Assembly: GCA_028282245.1 (NCBI GenBank)
Contig: JANQIL010000116.1
Span: 1 to 36,971 of the forward strand
DNA: 36,971 nucleotides
Source of the DNA: Magnetospira sp.
Lineage (GTDB): Bacteria; Pseudomonadota; Alphaproteobacteria; Rhodospirillales; Magnetospiraceae
Direction of reading: 5' to 3'
Shown here: piece by piece, positions 11,120-20,249 of the stretch
Layout of the letters: every line of letters begins with the position of its first letter
Position numbering within the stretch: the stretch's first letter is position 1
The notes under the pieces: generated by a model
What the model was told of the DNA's origin: nothing
The model's input: the letters and a program-made list of their open reading frames with translations, nothing else
Database searches by the model: none
Position numbers and translations under genes: made by a program

Positions 11120-12682
11120 CTACCAGCGACGTTCGAAGCGTTTCCGCAGCACGACGGCGGCGGCGTTCATGAAAATCAGGAAGGCCAACAGGATCATGAT
11201 GGCGGCTGACGTGCGTTCGGTAAATGCGCGTTCCGGGCTATCTGACCAGAGATAGATCTGCACCGGCATCACGGTCGCCGAGTCGAACGGGCTGCCCGGG
11301 ATGTCGACGATGAAGGCGACCATGCCGATCATCAGCAGCGGCGCCGTTTCTCCGAGCGCTTGGGCCATCCCGATGATGGTGCCGGTCAGCATGCCCGGCA
11401 TGGCGAGCGGCAGAACATGATGAAAAACGCTCTGCATCTTCGATGCGCCGATCCCCAGGGCCGCCTCGCGGATCGACGGCGGAACCGATTTCAGGGCGGC
11501 GCGCGACGCGATGATGATGGTCGGCAGGGTCATCAGGGTGAGGACCAGACCGCCGACCACCGGCGCCGAACGCGGCATGCCGAAGAAGTTCAGGAACACC
11601 GCGAGGCCGAGCAGACCGAACACGATCGATGGAACCGCCGCCAAGTTGTTGATGTTGACCTCGATCAGGTCGGTGAACCAGTTGGTCGGCGCGAACTCCT
11701 CCAGGTAGACGGCGGCCGCCACCCCGATCGGAAACGACAGCAGCAGGGTCACCAGAAGGGTGAAGAACGACCCCACGACGGCGCCCCAGATGCCGGCCAG
11801 CTCGGGCTCCCGCGAATCGCCGGCGGTGAACAGGGTGGTGTTGAAGGTCGTCTCGATCAGGCCGCGATCCTTGAGTCGCTCGAACCAGGCGATCTGATTG
11901 TCCTTGACCCGCCGCTCGGACTCCGGGAGATCGGCCCTGATGGCGCCCTTTTCGAGTTGATCGATGTCGTCCGACATCGGCACCGTCACCGAGATCCGCT
12001 GGCCGATCAGATCCGGGTTTTCGAGCACCATGTCGCGCAGGACATAGGTGGCGCCGGGGCTGACGATTTCATACAGGGATCGCTTGTCGCGCCGGCCGCT
12101 GACCTCCGGGAACAGGTCGCTGATCGATTGCTTGACCGGACGCAGGTAGTCGGCCGACTGGATCGTCCGGTTGAAGGCGCCGGCCTCGTTGCCGAGCCAT
12201 GCCGCGAGGCTGTCCTTGACCAGGGCCTCGTCGCCGATATTGGCGGGCAGGAACTTGTCCTTGAGAAAGGCGATCAACTCCGGGCTGTCGGCGGTCATCG
12301 GCCGGCCGAGGGCCAGTTCGCTGAGGGTCGCGATGTCGGATTCGAGAGCCTGCTGCTTGGCGGTCCGCGGGTCGAGAAGGTGGGCCTTCTCGTCGAGGTC
12401 GATGCCCTTGGCCCGCGCCGCCGCGATCGTCCTGGCCGCCGCGTCCCGGCTGTTGTCGGGATCGATGTCCTGCGGATACAGGGTCACCTCAAGGTTGATC
12501 ATCGTTTGCCATAACGCGGTGTAGCCGGTGCCGAAGATGGTCACGAACAGAGTCAGGATCATCGCAAGGGCAAGGACGATCGCCGTGATCCCGTAGGCCT
12601 GGAACCGCTTCTCGGCGGCGTAGCGCCGCTTCAAGGAGCGCGCGACCTTGTCCCGCGTCGCGCCGGAGGTTGTCGTGTTCAT
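11120..12682 (-). CDS. pstA: Phosphate ABC transporter permease PstA, long alphaproteobacterial form
   Basis: 520 residues, much longer than E. coli PstA (about 296). TM1 lies at about 28-52; then an extra hydrophilic region of some 240 residues (DUF3333-like in alphaproteobacterial PstA), predicted outside the membrane, and from about residue 295 the typical permease core: [29 protein letters not shown], the [10 protein letters not shown] segment and the EAA loop around [24 protein letters not shown]. Start ATG 12682 has GAGG 5 nt upstream. An in-frame ATG at 12703 overlaps the pstC stop (ATGA) but lacks a ribosome binding site, so coupling from there is possible. Confidence 0.92.
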   Translation of the reverse strand: MNTTTSGATRDKVARSLKRRYAAEKRFQAYGITAIVLALAMILTLFVTIFGTGYTALWQTMINLEVTLYPQDIDPDNSRDAAARTIAAARAKGIDLDEKAHLLDPRTAKQQALESDIATLSELALGRPMTADSPELIAFLKDKFLPANIGDEALVKDSLAAWLGNEAGAFNRTIQSADYLRPVKQSISDLFPEVSGRRDKRSLYEIVSPGATYVLRDMVLENPDLIGQRISVTVPMSDDIDQLEKGAIRADLPESERRVKDNQIAWFERLKDRGLIETTFNTTLFTAGDSREPELAGIWGAVVGSFFTLLVTLLLSFPIGVAAAVYLEEFAPTNWFTDLIEVNINNLAAVPSIVFGLLGLAVFLNFFGMPRSAPVVGGLVLTLMTLPTIIIASRAALKSVPPSIREAALGIGASKMQSVFHHVLPLAMPGMLTGTIIGMAQALGETAPLLMIGMVAFIVDIPGSPFDSATVMPVQIYLWSDSPERAFTERTSAAIMILLAFLIFMNAAAVVLRKRFERRW

Positions 12683-12699
12683 GGTTGCCTCGCTTGGGG

Positions 12700-14082
12700 T
12701 CATTCGTACTGTTCGCGGTACTTGCGGACCACGTGCAGGGCGATGACGTTCAACAGCAGGGTGATGCAGAATAGGACCAGACCGAGCGCGAAGGCGGCCA
12801 GGGTCTTGGCGCTGTCGAACTCCTGGTCGCCGACCAGCAGGGTGACGACCTGCACGGTGACGGTGGACACCGCCTCGAACGGGTTGGCCGTCAGGTTCGC
12901 GGCCAGACCGGCCGCCATCACCACGATCATGGTTTCGCCGATGGCCCGCGAGGCGGCCAGCAGGACGCCGCCGACGATGCCCGGCAGGGCGGCCGGCAGG
13001 ACCACCTTGCGGATGGTCTCGGATCGCGTCGCGCCGAGCCCGTAGGACCCGTCGCGCATCGATTGCGGAACCGCGTTGATCACGTCGTCGGACAACGACG
13101 ACACGAAGGGGATGATCATGATCCCCATCACCACGCCGGCCGCGAGGGCGCTTTCCGACGAGATGCCGATTCCGAACACGGCGCCGGTATCCCGGAACAG
13201 CGGCGCCACGGTCAGGGCGGCGAAGAACCCGTAGACCACGGTCGGCACGCCGGCCAGGATCTCGACCACCGGCTTGACGGCCGATCGGATTTTCCTGGAG
13301 GCGTACTCGGCCATGTAGATCGCCGTCATCAGACCGATCGGCACGGCGACGCACAGGGCGATGAACGAGATCAGGAAGGTGCCGCCGAACAGCGGGATGG
13401 CGCCGAAGGCGCCGGAAGAGCCGACCTGATCCTTGCGCAACGCCGTCTGCGGCGACCATTCGATCCCGAACAGAAAATCGGTGAACGGAACCTTCTCGAA
13501 GAAGCGGCCCGATTCAAAGAGCAGCGAAAGAACGATGCCGACGGTGGTCAGGATGGCGATCAGCGAGCACAGGATCATCAGCGTCTTGATCACGTTCTCC
13601 ACCGCGTTGCGGGCCCGCAGACCGGGGTGGATCCGCCGCCGCGCGTACACGATGGCCGCCGCCGCGACGGCGAGTACCACGATCACGCGGGCGATCAGGC
13701 TGGTCTGCTTCCACTCGGCGTAGCGTTGCGCCGCCAGCACGGTGACCTCGCTGCGCTCGCTGGCGATGTTGCCGGCGGCGATGTTGCGGATGTCGTTGAG
13801 GATCAGGCTCAGTTGGGCGTCGGTCTTGCTGGCCGTGAACTCGGCCGGCAGGGACGCCATCACCGCGCTATCGAGCAGGATCGGCTCCATGACCAGCCAG
13901 GCGGCCATGACCATGAGCGCCGGAATGGCGCACCAGAGCGCGATATAGAAGCCGTGATAGCCGGGAAGGGAATGCAACTGGCTGGCCTTGCCGCCCACAA
14001 TGGCGACCGATCGCCGATGGCCGACCTGAAACCCGATCAGGATCAGCGCGCCAACCGCGAGGATAAGCATGAAAGTCTGCAT
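12700..14082 (-). CDS. pstC: Phosphate ABC transporter permease PstC, long form
   Basis: 460 residues; E. coli PstC has about 320. Two N-terminal TM segments (about 2-22 and 42-62) surround a basic loop, followed by a periplasmic region and a third TM with a VYARRR end, then the permease core from about residue 225 with LFGGTFLISFIALCVAVPIGL, AGVPTVVYGFFAAL and the EAA-type loop YGLGATRSETIRKVVLPAALPG. I chose ATG 14082 because AGGA (TCCT at 14090-14093 on the plus strand) is 7 nt upstream and the protein then opens with MQTFMLILAVGA, as in relatives; a TTG at 14115 is the only longer option. It forms the membrane channel together with PstA. Confidence 0.92.
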   Translation of the reverse strand: MQTFMLILAVGALILIGFQVGHRRSVAIVGGKASQLHSLPGYHGFYIALWCAIPALMVMAAWLVMEPILLDSAVMASLPAEFTASKTDAQLSLILNDIRNIAAGNIASERSEVTVLAAQRYAEWKQTSLIARVIVVLAVAAAAIVYARRRIHPGLRARNAVENVIKTLMILCSLIAILTTVGIVLSLLFESGRFFEKVPFTDFLFGIEWSPQTALRKDQVGSSGAFGAIPLFGGTFLISFIALCVAVPIGLMTAIYMAEYASRKIRSAVKPVVEILAGVPTVVYGFFAALTVAPLFRDTGAVFGIGISSESALAAGVVMGIMIIPFVSSLSDDVINAVPQSMRDGSYGLGATRSETIRKVVLPAALPGIVGGVLLAASRAIGETMIVVMAAGLAANLTANPFEAVSTVTVQVVTLLVGDQEFDSAKTLAAFALGLVLFCITLLLNVIALHVVRKYREQYE

Positions 14083-14168
14083 CTTTGGGTCCTGCCCGAA
14101 GGGAGCGAGCGCCAACTATTTGGGCGTCGGGGGGTCTCAAAAGCAAAAAAATGATGAGTATAATATCG

Positions 14169-14202
14169 GAAACCGGCGACCTCGGAATTGGCCGCCGGTT
14201 TC
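14169..14202 (-). terminator. Hairpin between pstS and pstC (attenuator)
   Basis: GAAACCGGCG (14169-14178) pairs exactly with CGCCGGTTTC (14193-14202): a 10-bp stem and 14-nt loop, 11 nt after the pstS stop. A T-run on the minus strand exists but only about 20 nt further on (A-run 14143-14149 on the plus strand), so it is not a textbook terminator. A structure here is common in binding-protein operons and would protect or over-accumulate pstS mRNA relative to the permease genes. Confidence 0.6.
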
Positions 14203-14213
14203 ATGATCTGATG

Positions 14214-15251
14214 TTATTTCAGGTTATTGGTCAGGTTCATCGCGGCATTGCGGTAGTCGTTGCGCTCCGCTTCCGGCATCGGAACCAGGCCCTTGTCGGT
14301 CAGATAGCCTTCCGGACCCCAGGCCTTGTCCGAGGTGAACTCGGCCAGGTATTCGCGGATGCCCGGGATGGTGCCGACGTGCGCCTTCTTGACGTAGAAG
14401 AACAGCGGACGCGAAACCGCGTACTTGCCGGAGGCGATGTTCTCGAAGGTCGGCTCGCCGCCGTCGATGACCGAACCCTGAACCTTGTCCGAGTTCTGGT
14501 CGAGGAACGAGTAACCGAAGATGCCGAAGGCGGCCGGGTTGGCTTCCAGCTTCTGGACGATCAGGTTGTCGTTCTCGCCGGCTTCCACGTAGGCGCCGTC
14601 CTCGCGCACGCCGTGGCAGACCGCCTTGTACTTGCTCTTGTCGCTTTTCTTCATCGCCTTGATGAAGTCGAAGGTCTTGCAGCCGCCTTCCATGGCCAGT
14701 TCGGCGAAGGCGTCGCGGGTGCCCGAGGTCGGCGGCGGGCCGAGAACCTCGATCTTGGTGTCCGGAAGCGACGAATCGACGTCCGACCACTTCATGTAGG
14801 GATTATCGACCAGGGTCTCGGAGCCGTCCGGATTCGGAACCGTGGCGGCCACGGCGAGGAACAGCTGTTGGCGGGTGATGCTCATCCGCGGCGCGCTCTT
14901 GGCGTTGGCCAGGGCGATGCCGTCGTAGCCGACCTTCACCTCGGTGACGTCGGTGACGCCGTTCTTGGCGCAGGTCTCGACCTCGGACGACTTGATGGCG
15001 CGCGAGGCGTTGGTGATGTCCGGGTGCTCGACGCCGACGCCGGCGCAGAACAGCTTCAGGCCGCCGCCCGAACCGGTCGATTCGATGACCGGGGTCTTGA
15101 AGCTGGTGGTCTTGCCGAACTGCTCGGCGACCGTGGTGGCGAAGGGATACACGGTGGAGGAGCCGACGATGCGAATCTGATCGCGGGCCTCTGCGGTGCC
15201 GGCCGTAACGGCCACCATCACCGCCGCCAGGGCGATGCTCTTCTTGACCAT
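14214..15251 (-). CDS. pstS: Phosphate-binding periplasmic protein PstS
   Basis: 345 residues with a signal peptide (KK, hydrophobic stretch ALAAVMVAVTAGTA, likely cleavage after AEA at about residue 22). The mature part has the phosphate site patterns of the family: RIVGSSTVYPFATTVAEQF near the start, ESTGSGGGLKLFCAG, ITNASRAIKSSE, VGYDGIALA and PPPTSGTRDAF. It delivers phosphate to PstCAB and is the most strongly induced product of such operons. A Pho-box-like promoter lies upstream, and an AGAGAGA run before ATG provides the ribosome binding site. The strong hairpin behind it suggests differential expression within the operon. Confidence 0.97.
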   Translation of the reverse strand: MVKKSIALAAVMVAVTAGTAEARDQIRIVGSSTVYPFATTVAEQFGKTTSFKTPVIESTGSGGGLKLFCAGVGVEHPDITNASRAIKSSEVETCAKNGVTDVTEVKVGYDGIALANAKSAPRMSITRQQLFLAVAATVPNPDGSETLVDNPYMKWSDVDSSLPDTKIEVLGPPPTSGTRDAFAELAMEGGCKTFDFIKAMKKSDKSKYKAVCHGVREDGAYVEAGENDNLIVQKLEANPAAFGIFGYSFLDQNSDKVQGSVIDGGEPTFENIASGKYAVSRPLFFYVKKAHVGTIPGIREYLAEFTSDKAWGPEGYLTDKGLVPMPEAERNDYRNAAMNLTNNLK

Positions 15252-15318
15252 GGAAATCTCTCTCTACGTTTTGGGTTTGAAAAAGGTACCGTAAGGCCCC
15301 CATGAGGCCTGCGCGCGG

Positions 15319-15373
15319 ATCATAAAATCGCCGGGCGGCACATTTATGACATGGGTCTTACCGATTTGTGACA
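15319..15373 (-). promoter_or_regulatory. Pho-box-like repeats and -10 element upstream of pstS
   Basis: Read on the minus strand, TGTCACAAAT (from 15373) and TGTCATAAAT (from 15351) are two TGTCA half-sites 22 nt apart, i.e. two 11-bp turns, with a degenerate unit between. Each carries the AT-rich tail of the PhoB consensus (CTGTCAT repeats). A good -10, TATGAT, follows at 15324-15319, giving a transcript start near 15312 and a leader of about 60 nt. The spacing is wider than the ideal adjacent pair, so binding is an inference from motif and gene context. Confidence 0.6.
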
Positions 15374-15403
15374 TAGACGGGCCGGCGATTGATCCACCAT
15401 CGC

Positions 15404-16477
15404 CTAAGAATCGACGCGGCCCGGCAGCGTCACGGTGAAGGTCGTCGTCCGGCCCTCGGTGCTGCTGACCGACAGGCGGCCGCGATGGCGGTTGATGATG
15501 TGCTTGACGATGGCCAGCCCGAGGCCGGTGCCGCCGAGGTCCCGCGAGCGCCCCTTGTCGACCCTGTAGAACCGCTCGGTGAGGCGCGGGATGTGATCGG
15601 GAGCGATCCCGTCGCCCTCGTTCTGCACGCTGACCGCCACCCCGCCGGTGCCGCGATAGGGTACCCAGGCCACCTTGCTGGCGACGATTCGGACCGAGGT
15701 CCCGCCACGGCCATACTTGAGGGCGTTGTCGATCAGATTGGTGAACACCTCGGCCAACTCGTCCGGCTCGCCGACGATCGACGGCAGGTCGTCGTCGAGT
15801 TCCAGTGCGAGCGCCATGTCGCGCTTCTCGGCCCGCAGCGTGAAGGTGTCGGCGACCTCGCGCAGCAGGGCTCCCAGCTCGACCGTCTCGTTCGGCCGCA
15901 CGTGCTCGCGCACCTCCACCTTGGACAGCGACAGCAGATCGTCGATCAGCCGCTTCATGCGGTGCGCCTCGGTGTCCATGATGGCGAGAAAGCGCTCGCG
16001 CGCCTCGTCGTCGCCCCAGCCGACGCCGCGCAAGGTTTCAATGAAGCCGATCAGGGTGGACAGCGGCGACCGCAGCTCGTGGCTCACGTTGGCGACGAAA
16101 TCGGCCTGCATCTGCTCGGTGGCGCGGATCGAGGTAATGTCGTTGAGGGTCACCAGGGCACGCGCGAACTCGGTCGATTTCTTTTCCTTGAGCGACACCA
16201 CGGTGAACTGGAAGGTCTGCGAGAACGGCGACGGAATCACGAACTCGCCGGAGGACAGGGGGCTGCCGGCGATCACCAGATCGACCGCGTCGAGCAGCTT
16301 CGGATGCCGCAACGAAAGCGCTAGATCTCGGTTGAGTGGTTGGGCGCTGAGCAACGGACTCGCGACTTCATTGAAGTCGACGATTTCCCGTTCCCGGTTG
16401 ACGAGAATCACCGGCACCGGCAGGCTCTGCATGATCGCGGCGTCGATGCGCCGGATACCTTTTTTCTTGACCGTCAT
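15404..16477 (-). CDS. phoR: PhoR-type sensor histidine kinase lacking membrane segments
   Basis: 357 residues. The N-terminal part (about 12-120) is a PAS-like domain opening with LPVPVILVNREREIVDFNE; DHp helix 1 carries the H-box FVANVSHELRSPLSTLIGF with phosphoacceptor His133; the catalytic domain has the N-box NLIDNALKYG, G1 GDGIAPDHIPRLTERFYR and G2 GGTGLGLAIVKHI. The sequence and its place next to pst and phoB identify it as the PhoB kinase. Unlike most PhoR proteins there is no N-terminal hydrophobic segment, and an in-frame stop 7 codons upstream of the ATG rules out a longer form. It must be held at the membrane, if at all, by PhoU/PstB contacts. Confidence 0.88.
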   Translation of the reverse strand: MTVKKKGIRRIDAAIMQSLPVPVILVNREREIVDFNEVASPLLSAQPLNRDLALSLRHPKLLDAVDLVIAGSPLSSGEFVIPSPFSQTFQFTVVSLKEKKSTEFARALVTLNDITSIRATEQMQADFVANVSHELRSPLSTLIGFIETLRGVGWGDDEARERFLAIMDTEAHRMKRLIDDLLSLSKVEVREHVRPNETVELGALLREVADTFTLRAEKRDMALALELDDDLPSIVGEPDELAEVFTNLIDNALKYGRGGTSVRIVASKVAWVPYRGTGGVAVSVQNEGDGIAPDHIPRLTERFYRVDKGRSRDLGGTGLGLAIVKHIINRHRGRLSVSSTEGRTTTFTVTLPGRVDS

Positions 16478-16567
16478 GGTGTTGAGCCAAGCCTGTCAGC
16501 GGCCGGGCGCCGGTAACCGGTCGGCGCCACGCAATTCAATTGTTAATAAACATGCCGGTGACCCGTT

Positions 16568-16589
16568 GTTTGTAAAAATTTTATGACGG
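16568..16589 (-). promoter_or_regulatory. Possible Pho box upstream of phoR
   Basis: On the minus strand the sequence CCGTCATAAAA TTTTTACAAAC (16589 to 16568) resembles the two 11-bp units of a PhoB site (CTGTCATAAA/CTGTCACAAA): the first unit differs at one of ten core positions, the second at about three. A candidate -10, TATTAA, lies at 16548-16543, about 20 nt further down, which is longer than usual. The whole phoR-nadA gap (16478-16730, 253 nt) also holds a GC hairpin (16601-16633) and the nadA promoter region; no gene is seen in it. Confidence 0.4.
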
Positions 16590-16661
16590 TTGCATCCTTC
16601 CGGGCCCGGGGTCGCGGCGGTCGCCGGGGCCCGAATCCAGGGGATGGCCCGGGAGAAAGCG

Positions 16662-16691
16662 TTGAACCGGGTCGTTAATCGATCCTATATC
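16662..16691 (+). promoter_or_regulatory. Candidate promoter of nadACB
   Basis: TTGAAC (16662-16667) and TATATC (16686-16691), 18 nt apart, resemble sigma-70 -35 and -10 boxes in the only AT-rich part of the region just before nadA. A start near 16698 would give a leader of about 33 nt with the GGAG ribosome binding site at 16720-16723. The match is partial (4 of 6 in each box). Confidence 0.4.
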
Positions 16692-16730
16692 ATAAAAGTG
16701 ACGACGGCGGCTGCGGTGCGGAGACGACGG

Positions 16731-17744
16731 ATGACCGAAACGATAATCCTTCCCGGCGCCGGGGCGCGCGTCGAGGCGGATCTCGACCCGACCCTGGACC
16801 TGGAGGCGGCGATCGACCAATTGCGCGAACGGCGCAACGCGGTGATCCTGGCCCATTACTACCAGGATGGCGAAATTCAGGACATCGCCGATTTCGTCGG
16901 TGATTCGCTTGATTTGTCGCGCAAGGCGGCGGCCACCGACGCCGACGTGATCGTGTTCTGCGGGGTCCGCTTCATGGGCGAGGTGGCGAAGATCCTGAGC
17001 CCCGACAAGACCGTGCTGATTCCCGATGCCGAGGCCGGCTGCTCGCTGGAGGACTCCTGCCAGGCGGCCGACTTCAAGCGCTGGCGGGACGGCCATCCCG
17101 ACCATGTGGCGCTCACCTATATCAACTGCTCGGCCGAGGTGAAGGCTCTGTCGGACATCATCGTCACGTCGTCCAACGCCGAGGCGATCGTCCGCCAGAT
17201 TCCCGAGACGCGGCCGATCCTGTTCGCTCCCGACCGTCATCTGGGCGCCTTCGTCAAGCGGCGGACCGGACGCGACAACATGGTTCTGTGGCCGGGCACC
17301 TGCATCATCCACGAGCAGTTCTCTGAGCGCGAACTGGTCAAGCTCAAGGTGCGCCATCCGGCGGCCCGGGTGGCGGCGCATCCGGAGTGTCCGGAGCCGA
17401 TCCTGGCCCAGGCCGACTACGTCGGCTCGACCCGCATGCTGCTCGACTACGTGACGCGGACCGAGGGCGACGAATTCATTATCGCCACCGAGCCCCACAT
17501 CATCCATCAGATGCAAAGGGCGGCGCCCGGCAAGACGTTCATTTCGGCGCCCGGCGCCGACGGCCGCTGCGATTGCGCCAATTGCCCGCACATGGCGCGC
17601 AACACCCTGGAGAAGCTGTATCTGGCCCTTCTCAATGATGCCCCGGCGGTGGTCCTGCCCGAGGAACTGCGGCGGCGCGCCCTGACGCCGTTGCGGCGGA
17701 TGCTGGAGATGTCCGGTCCGGCCGCCTCCACCCGGGCCGCCTGA
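16731..17744 (+). CDS. nadA: Quinolinate synthase A
   Basis: 337-residue [4Fe-4S] enzyme that condenses iminoaspartate with dihydroxyacetone phosphate to quinolinate. The N-terminal repeat carries NAVILAHYYQDGEIQDIADFVGDSLDLS; expected cluster-ligand cysteines are in VFCGVRFMGEVAKIL (Cys77), LWPGTCIIHEQF and CANCPHMARNTLEKLYL. Substrate-binding INCSAEVKALSDIIVTSSNA and HPECPEPILAQADYVGSTRM are also intact. The start is ATG 16731, with GGAG 7 nt upstream; the open frame runs further back but without family similarity. It is the first gene of nadA-nadC-nadB, all steps from aspartate to NaMN. Confidence 0.97.
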   Translation: MTETIILPGAGARVEADLDPTLDLEAAIDQLRERRNAVILAHYYQDGEIQDIADFVGDSLDLSRKAAATDADVIVFCGVRFMGEVAKILSPDKTVLIPDAEAGCSLEDSCQAADFKRWRDGHPDHVALTYINCSAEVKALSDIIVTSSNAEAIVRQIPETRPILFAPDRHLGAFVKRRTGRDNMVLWPGTCIIHEQFSERELVKLKVRHPAARVAAHPECPEPILAQADYVGSTRMLLDYVTRTEGDEFIIATEPHIIHQMQRAAPGKTFISAPGADGRCDCANCPHMARNTLEKLYLALLNDAPAVVLPEELRRRALTPLRRMLEMSGPAASTRAA

Positions 17745-17751
17745 GACGGCC

Positions 17752-18591
17752 ATGGACGTCTTCGCGGAGTCCGTTGAACGCGTGATCGACGCGGCGCTGG
17801 CCGAGGATCTGGGGTATGGCGACGTGACGTCGCGGCTGGTGATCCCCGAGGATGCGCGGTTCGTCGGCATCATCGTGGCGCGCCAGGAGATCGTTCTGGC
17901 CGGGCTGGAGATCGCCGTCGAGGTGGTGCGCCGGGTGGTTCCCGACGCCACCGTGAAGATGATCGCGGCGGACGGCGAGTGGACCGCCGCCGGGGCCCAC
18001 ATCGCGCAACTGGAAGGCGACGCCCGGGGGCTGCTGATGGTCGAGCGCACGGCCCTCAACCTGTTGCAGTTCCTGTCCGGCATCGCCACCCTGACCGGCG
18101 CCTACGTGAAGCGGATCGAGGGCACCGGGGCGGTTCTCCTGGATACCCGCAAGACGGTGCCGGGGCTGCGCGCGCTGTCCAAGTACGCGACCCGCATGGG
18201 CGGCGCGACCAATCACCGCATGCGGCTCGACGACGGCATCCTGATCAAGGACAACCACATCGGGGTCTGCGGCGGAGTCGCGGCGGCGGTCCGGCGGGCG
18301 CGCGCCGGGGCCGACGGCCTGGCGGTCGAGGTGGAATGCGATACCCTGGATCAGGCGCGCGAGGCGGTGGACGCCGGGGCCGACATCCTGCTGCTCGACA
18401 ACATGCCGCCGCCGATGCTGCGCCAGGCCGTGGCCCTGGTCGGTGGCCGGGCCAGGACCGAGGCGTCGGGCGGGGTGACCCTGGAGACCATCCGCGCCAT
18501 CGCGGAGACCGGGGTCGACTATATCTCGGTCGGACGCATCACCCAGTCGGCGCCGGCCGTCGACATCGGCCTGGATTGGCACCCCGTGTGA
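17752..18591 (+). CDS. nadC: Nicotinate-nucleotide diphosphorylase (carboxylating), quinolinate phosphoribosyltransferase
   Basis: 279 residues, normal for NadC. It converts quinolinate and PRPP to nicotinate mononucleotide, CO2 and PPi. Family hallmarks: [14 protein letters not shown] at the N-terminus, [58 protein letters not shown] (basic active-site residues) and the C-terminal [25 protein letters not shown] barrel end. It starts 7 nt after nadA and its stop overlaps the nadB start by 4 nt, so the three proteins are made from one transcript. No NadR or NrtR-like site was recognised. Confidence 0.97.
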   Translation: MDVFAESVERVIDAALAEDLGYGDVTSRLVIPEDARFVGIIVARQEIVLAGLEIAVEVVRRVVPDATVKMIAADGEWTAAGAHIAQLEGDARGLLMVERTALNLLQFLSGIATLTGAYVKRIEGTGAVLLDTRKTVPGLRALSKYATRMGGATNHRMRLDDGILIKDNHIGVCGGVAAAVRRARAGADGLAVEVECDTLDQAREAVDAGADILLLDNMPPPMLRQAVALVGGRARTEASGGVTLETIRAIAETGVDYISVGRITQSAPAVDIGLDWHPV

Positions 18592-20192
18592 GCGACCGTG
18601 TCCACGACGTCTTGGTGATCGGCAGCGGCGCGGCGGGCCTCACCGTCGCCCTCAACCTCGCCGGGCGGGCGTCGGTCGCGGTGTTGTGCAAGGACGTGCT
18701 ACGCGAGACCAGCACCTACCATGCGCAGGGCGGCGTCGCCGCGGTGCTCGATCACAAGGACTCCACAGATCTCCACATGGCCGACACCATCGCGGCGGGG
18801 GACGGCCTGTGCGACCCGGAGATCGTCCGCATGGTGGTCGAGAACGCGCGCGGCGCGGTGCAGCGGCTGATCGACTATGGGGTGGATTTCAGCCGCCGCG
18901 ACCGGCCCGACGGGGCGCTCGAATATCATCTGACCCGCGAGGGCGGGCACAGCGAGCGGCGGGTCCTGCACGTGTCCGACGCCACCGGGGCGGCCATCGA
19001 GACCACCCTGGAGGATCAATTGCGCGCCGCCCCGGGGATCGAGGTGTTCGAGCATCACGCGGTCATTGACCTGATCACCGACCGCAGGGTGGGCGGCGAC
19101 GGGCGGCGCTGCCTTGGCGCCTACGCCCTCGACGCGGCAACCGGCCGGGTGCGCCTGCTGAGGGCCCGCTGCGTGGTCCTGGCGACCGGCGGCGCCAGCA
19201 AGGTCTACCTCTATACCAGCAACCCGGACGGCACCACCGGCGACGGCATCGCGATGGCCTGGCGGGCCGGCTGCCGGATCGCCAACATGGAGTTCGCGCA
19301 ATTTCACCCGACCTGCCTGTTCCATCCGAGCGCCAAGTCGTTCCTGATCAGCGAGGCGGTGCGCGGCGAGGGGGGCAGGCTGGTCCGGCCGGACGGCTCC
19401 CGGTTCATGGACGATTTCGATCCCCGGGGCGAACTGGCGCCGCGCGATACCGTTGCGCGGGCCATCGATTTCGAGATGAAGCGGCTCGGCATCGACTGCG
19501 TGTACCTCGACATCAGCCACCGGCCGAAGGATTTCGTGATCGGCCATTTCCCGACCATCTACCGGCGCTGCCTGGAGTTCGGAATCGACATCACCCGGCA
19601 GCCGATCCCGGTGGTGCCGGCCGCCCATTACACCTGTGGCGGGGTGGTGGTCGATGCGCGCGGCCGCACCGACCTGGACAATCTCTACGCGGTCGGCGAG
19701 GTCTCCTGGACCGGCCTGCACGGGGCCAACCGGATGGCCTCCAATTCACTGCTCGAATGCCTTGTGTTCGGCGAGGCGGCGGCGCGCCACATCCTGGACG
19801 CGCTGCCCGGGGCGCCGGACCCGCCGGCGCTGCCCGAGTGGGACGAGAGCCGGGTCACCGATTCCGACGAGGAGGTGGTGATCGCCCACAACTGGGAGGA
19901 ACTGCGCCGCTTCATGTGGGACTACGTGGGCATCGTGCGGACCGACAAGCGGCTGGCCCGGGCCAAGCGCCGCATCGACATGCTGAACGCCGAGATCGCC
20001 GAATACTACGGCAACTTCACGGTCACCCCGGATCTGCTGGAACTGCGCGGGCTGGCCACGGTGGCCGACCTGACCATCCGTTGCGCCATGGCGCGCAAGG
20101 AAAGTCGCGGCCTCCACTATTCGCTCGACCACCCGCGCCCGGAGACCTTGGAGTCGCCGCGCAACACCGTGCTGGCGCCGTTTGGCGGTTGA
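18588..20192 (+). CDS. nadB: L-aspartate oxidase
   Basis: 534-residue FAD enzyme oxidising L-aspartate to iminoaspartate, the substrate of NadA. The dinucleotide motif [18 protein letters not shown] is at the N-terminus; [55 protein letters not shown] and the active-site segment ALDISH-like [13 protein letters not shown] follow; then [19 protein letters not shown] and [23 protein letters not shown], which close the flavin domain of the fumarate reductase/aspartate oxidase family. The C-terminal helices (about 425-530) are the usual cap. The start is GTG 18588, inside the nadC stop (GTGA). Confidence 0.96.
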   Translation: MSDRVHDVLVIGSGAAGLTVALNLAGRASVAVLCKDVLRETSTYHAQGGVAAVLDHKDSTDLHMADTIAAGDGLCDPEIVRMVVENARGAVQRLIDYGVDFSRRDRPDGALEYHLTREGGHSERRVLHVSDATGAAIETTLEDQLRAAPGIEVFEHHAVIDLITDRRVGGDGRRCLGAYALDAATGRVRLLRARCVVLATGGASKVYLYTSNPDGTTGDGIAMAWRAGCRIANMEFAQFHPTCLFHPSAKSFLISEAVRGEGGRLVRPDGSRFMDDFDPRGELAPRDTVARAIDFEMKRLGIDCVYLDISHRPKDFVIGHFPTIYRRCLEFGIDITRQPIPVVPAAHYTCGGVVVDARGRTDLDNLYAVGEVSWTGLHGANRMASNSLLECLVFGEAAARHILDALPGAPDPPALPEWDESRVTDSDEEVVIAHNWEELRRFMWDYVGIVRTDKRLARAKRRIDMLNAEIAEYYGNFTVTPDLLELRGLATVADLTIRCAMARKESRGLHYSLDHPRPETLESPRNTVLAPFGG

Positions 20193-20249
20193 TTTCGGGC
20201 CGCCGGCCGTCGACCATCCCACTCCCTGTCCGATTCGGCCGAGGACCCG

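Noticed and set aside
16601-16633. GC-rich inverted repeat (CGGGCCC/GGGCCCG) between phoR and nadA as a terminator
   Set aside because: It lies upstream of both divergent genes, so no transcript is expected to end there; without T-run it has no clear function.
16581-18089. Open minus-strand frame of 502 codons over nadA and nadC
   Set aside because: Antisense shadow of two intact NAD synthesis genes.
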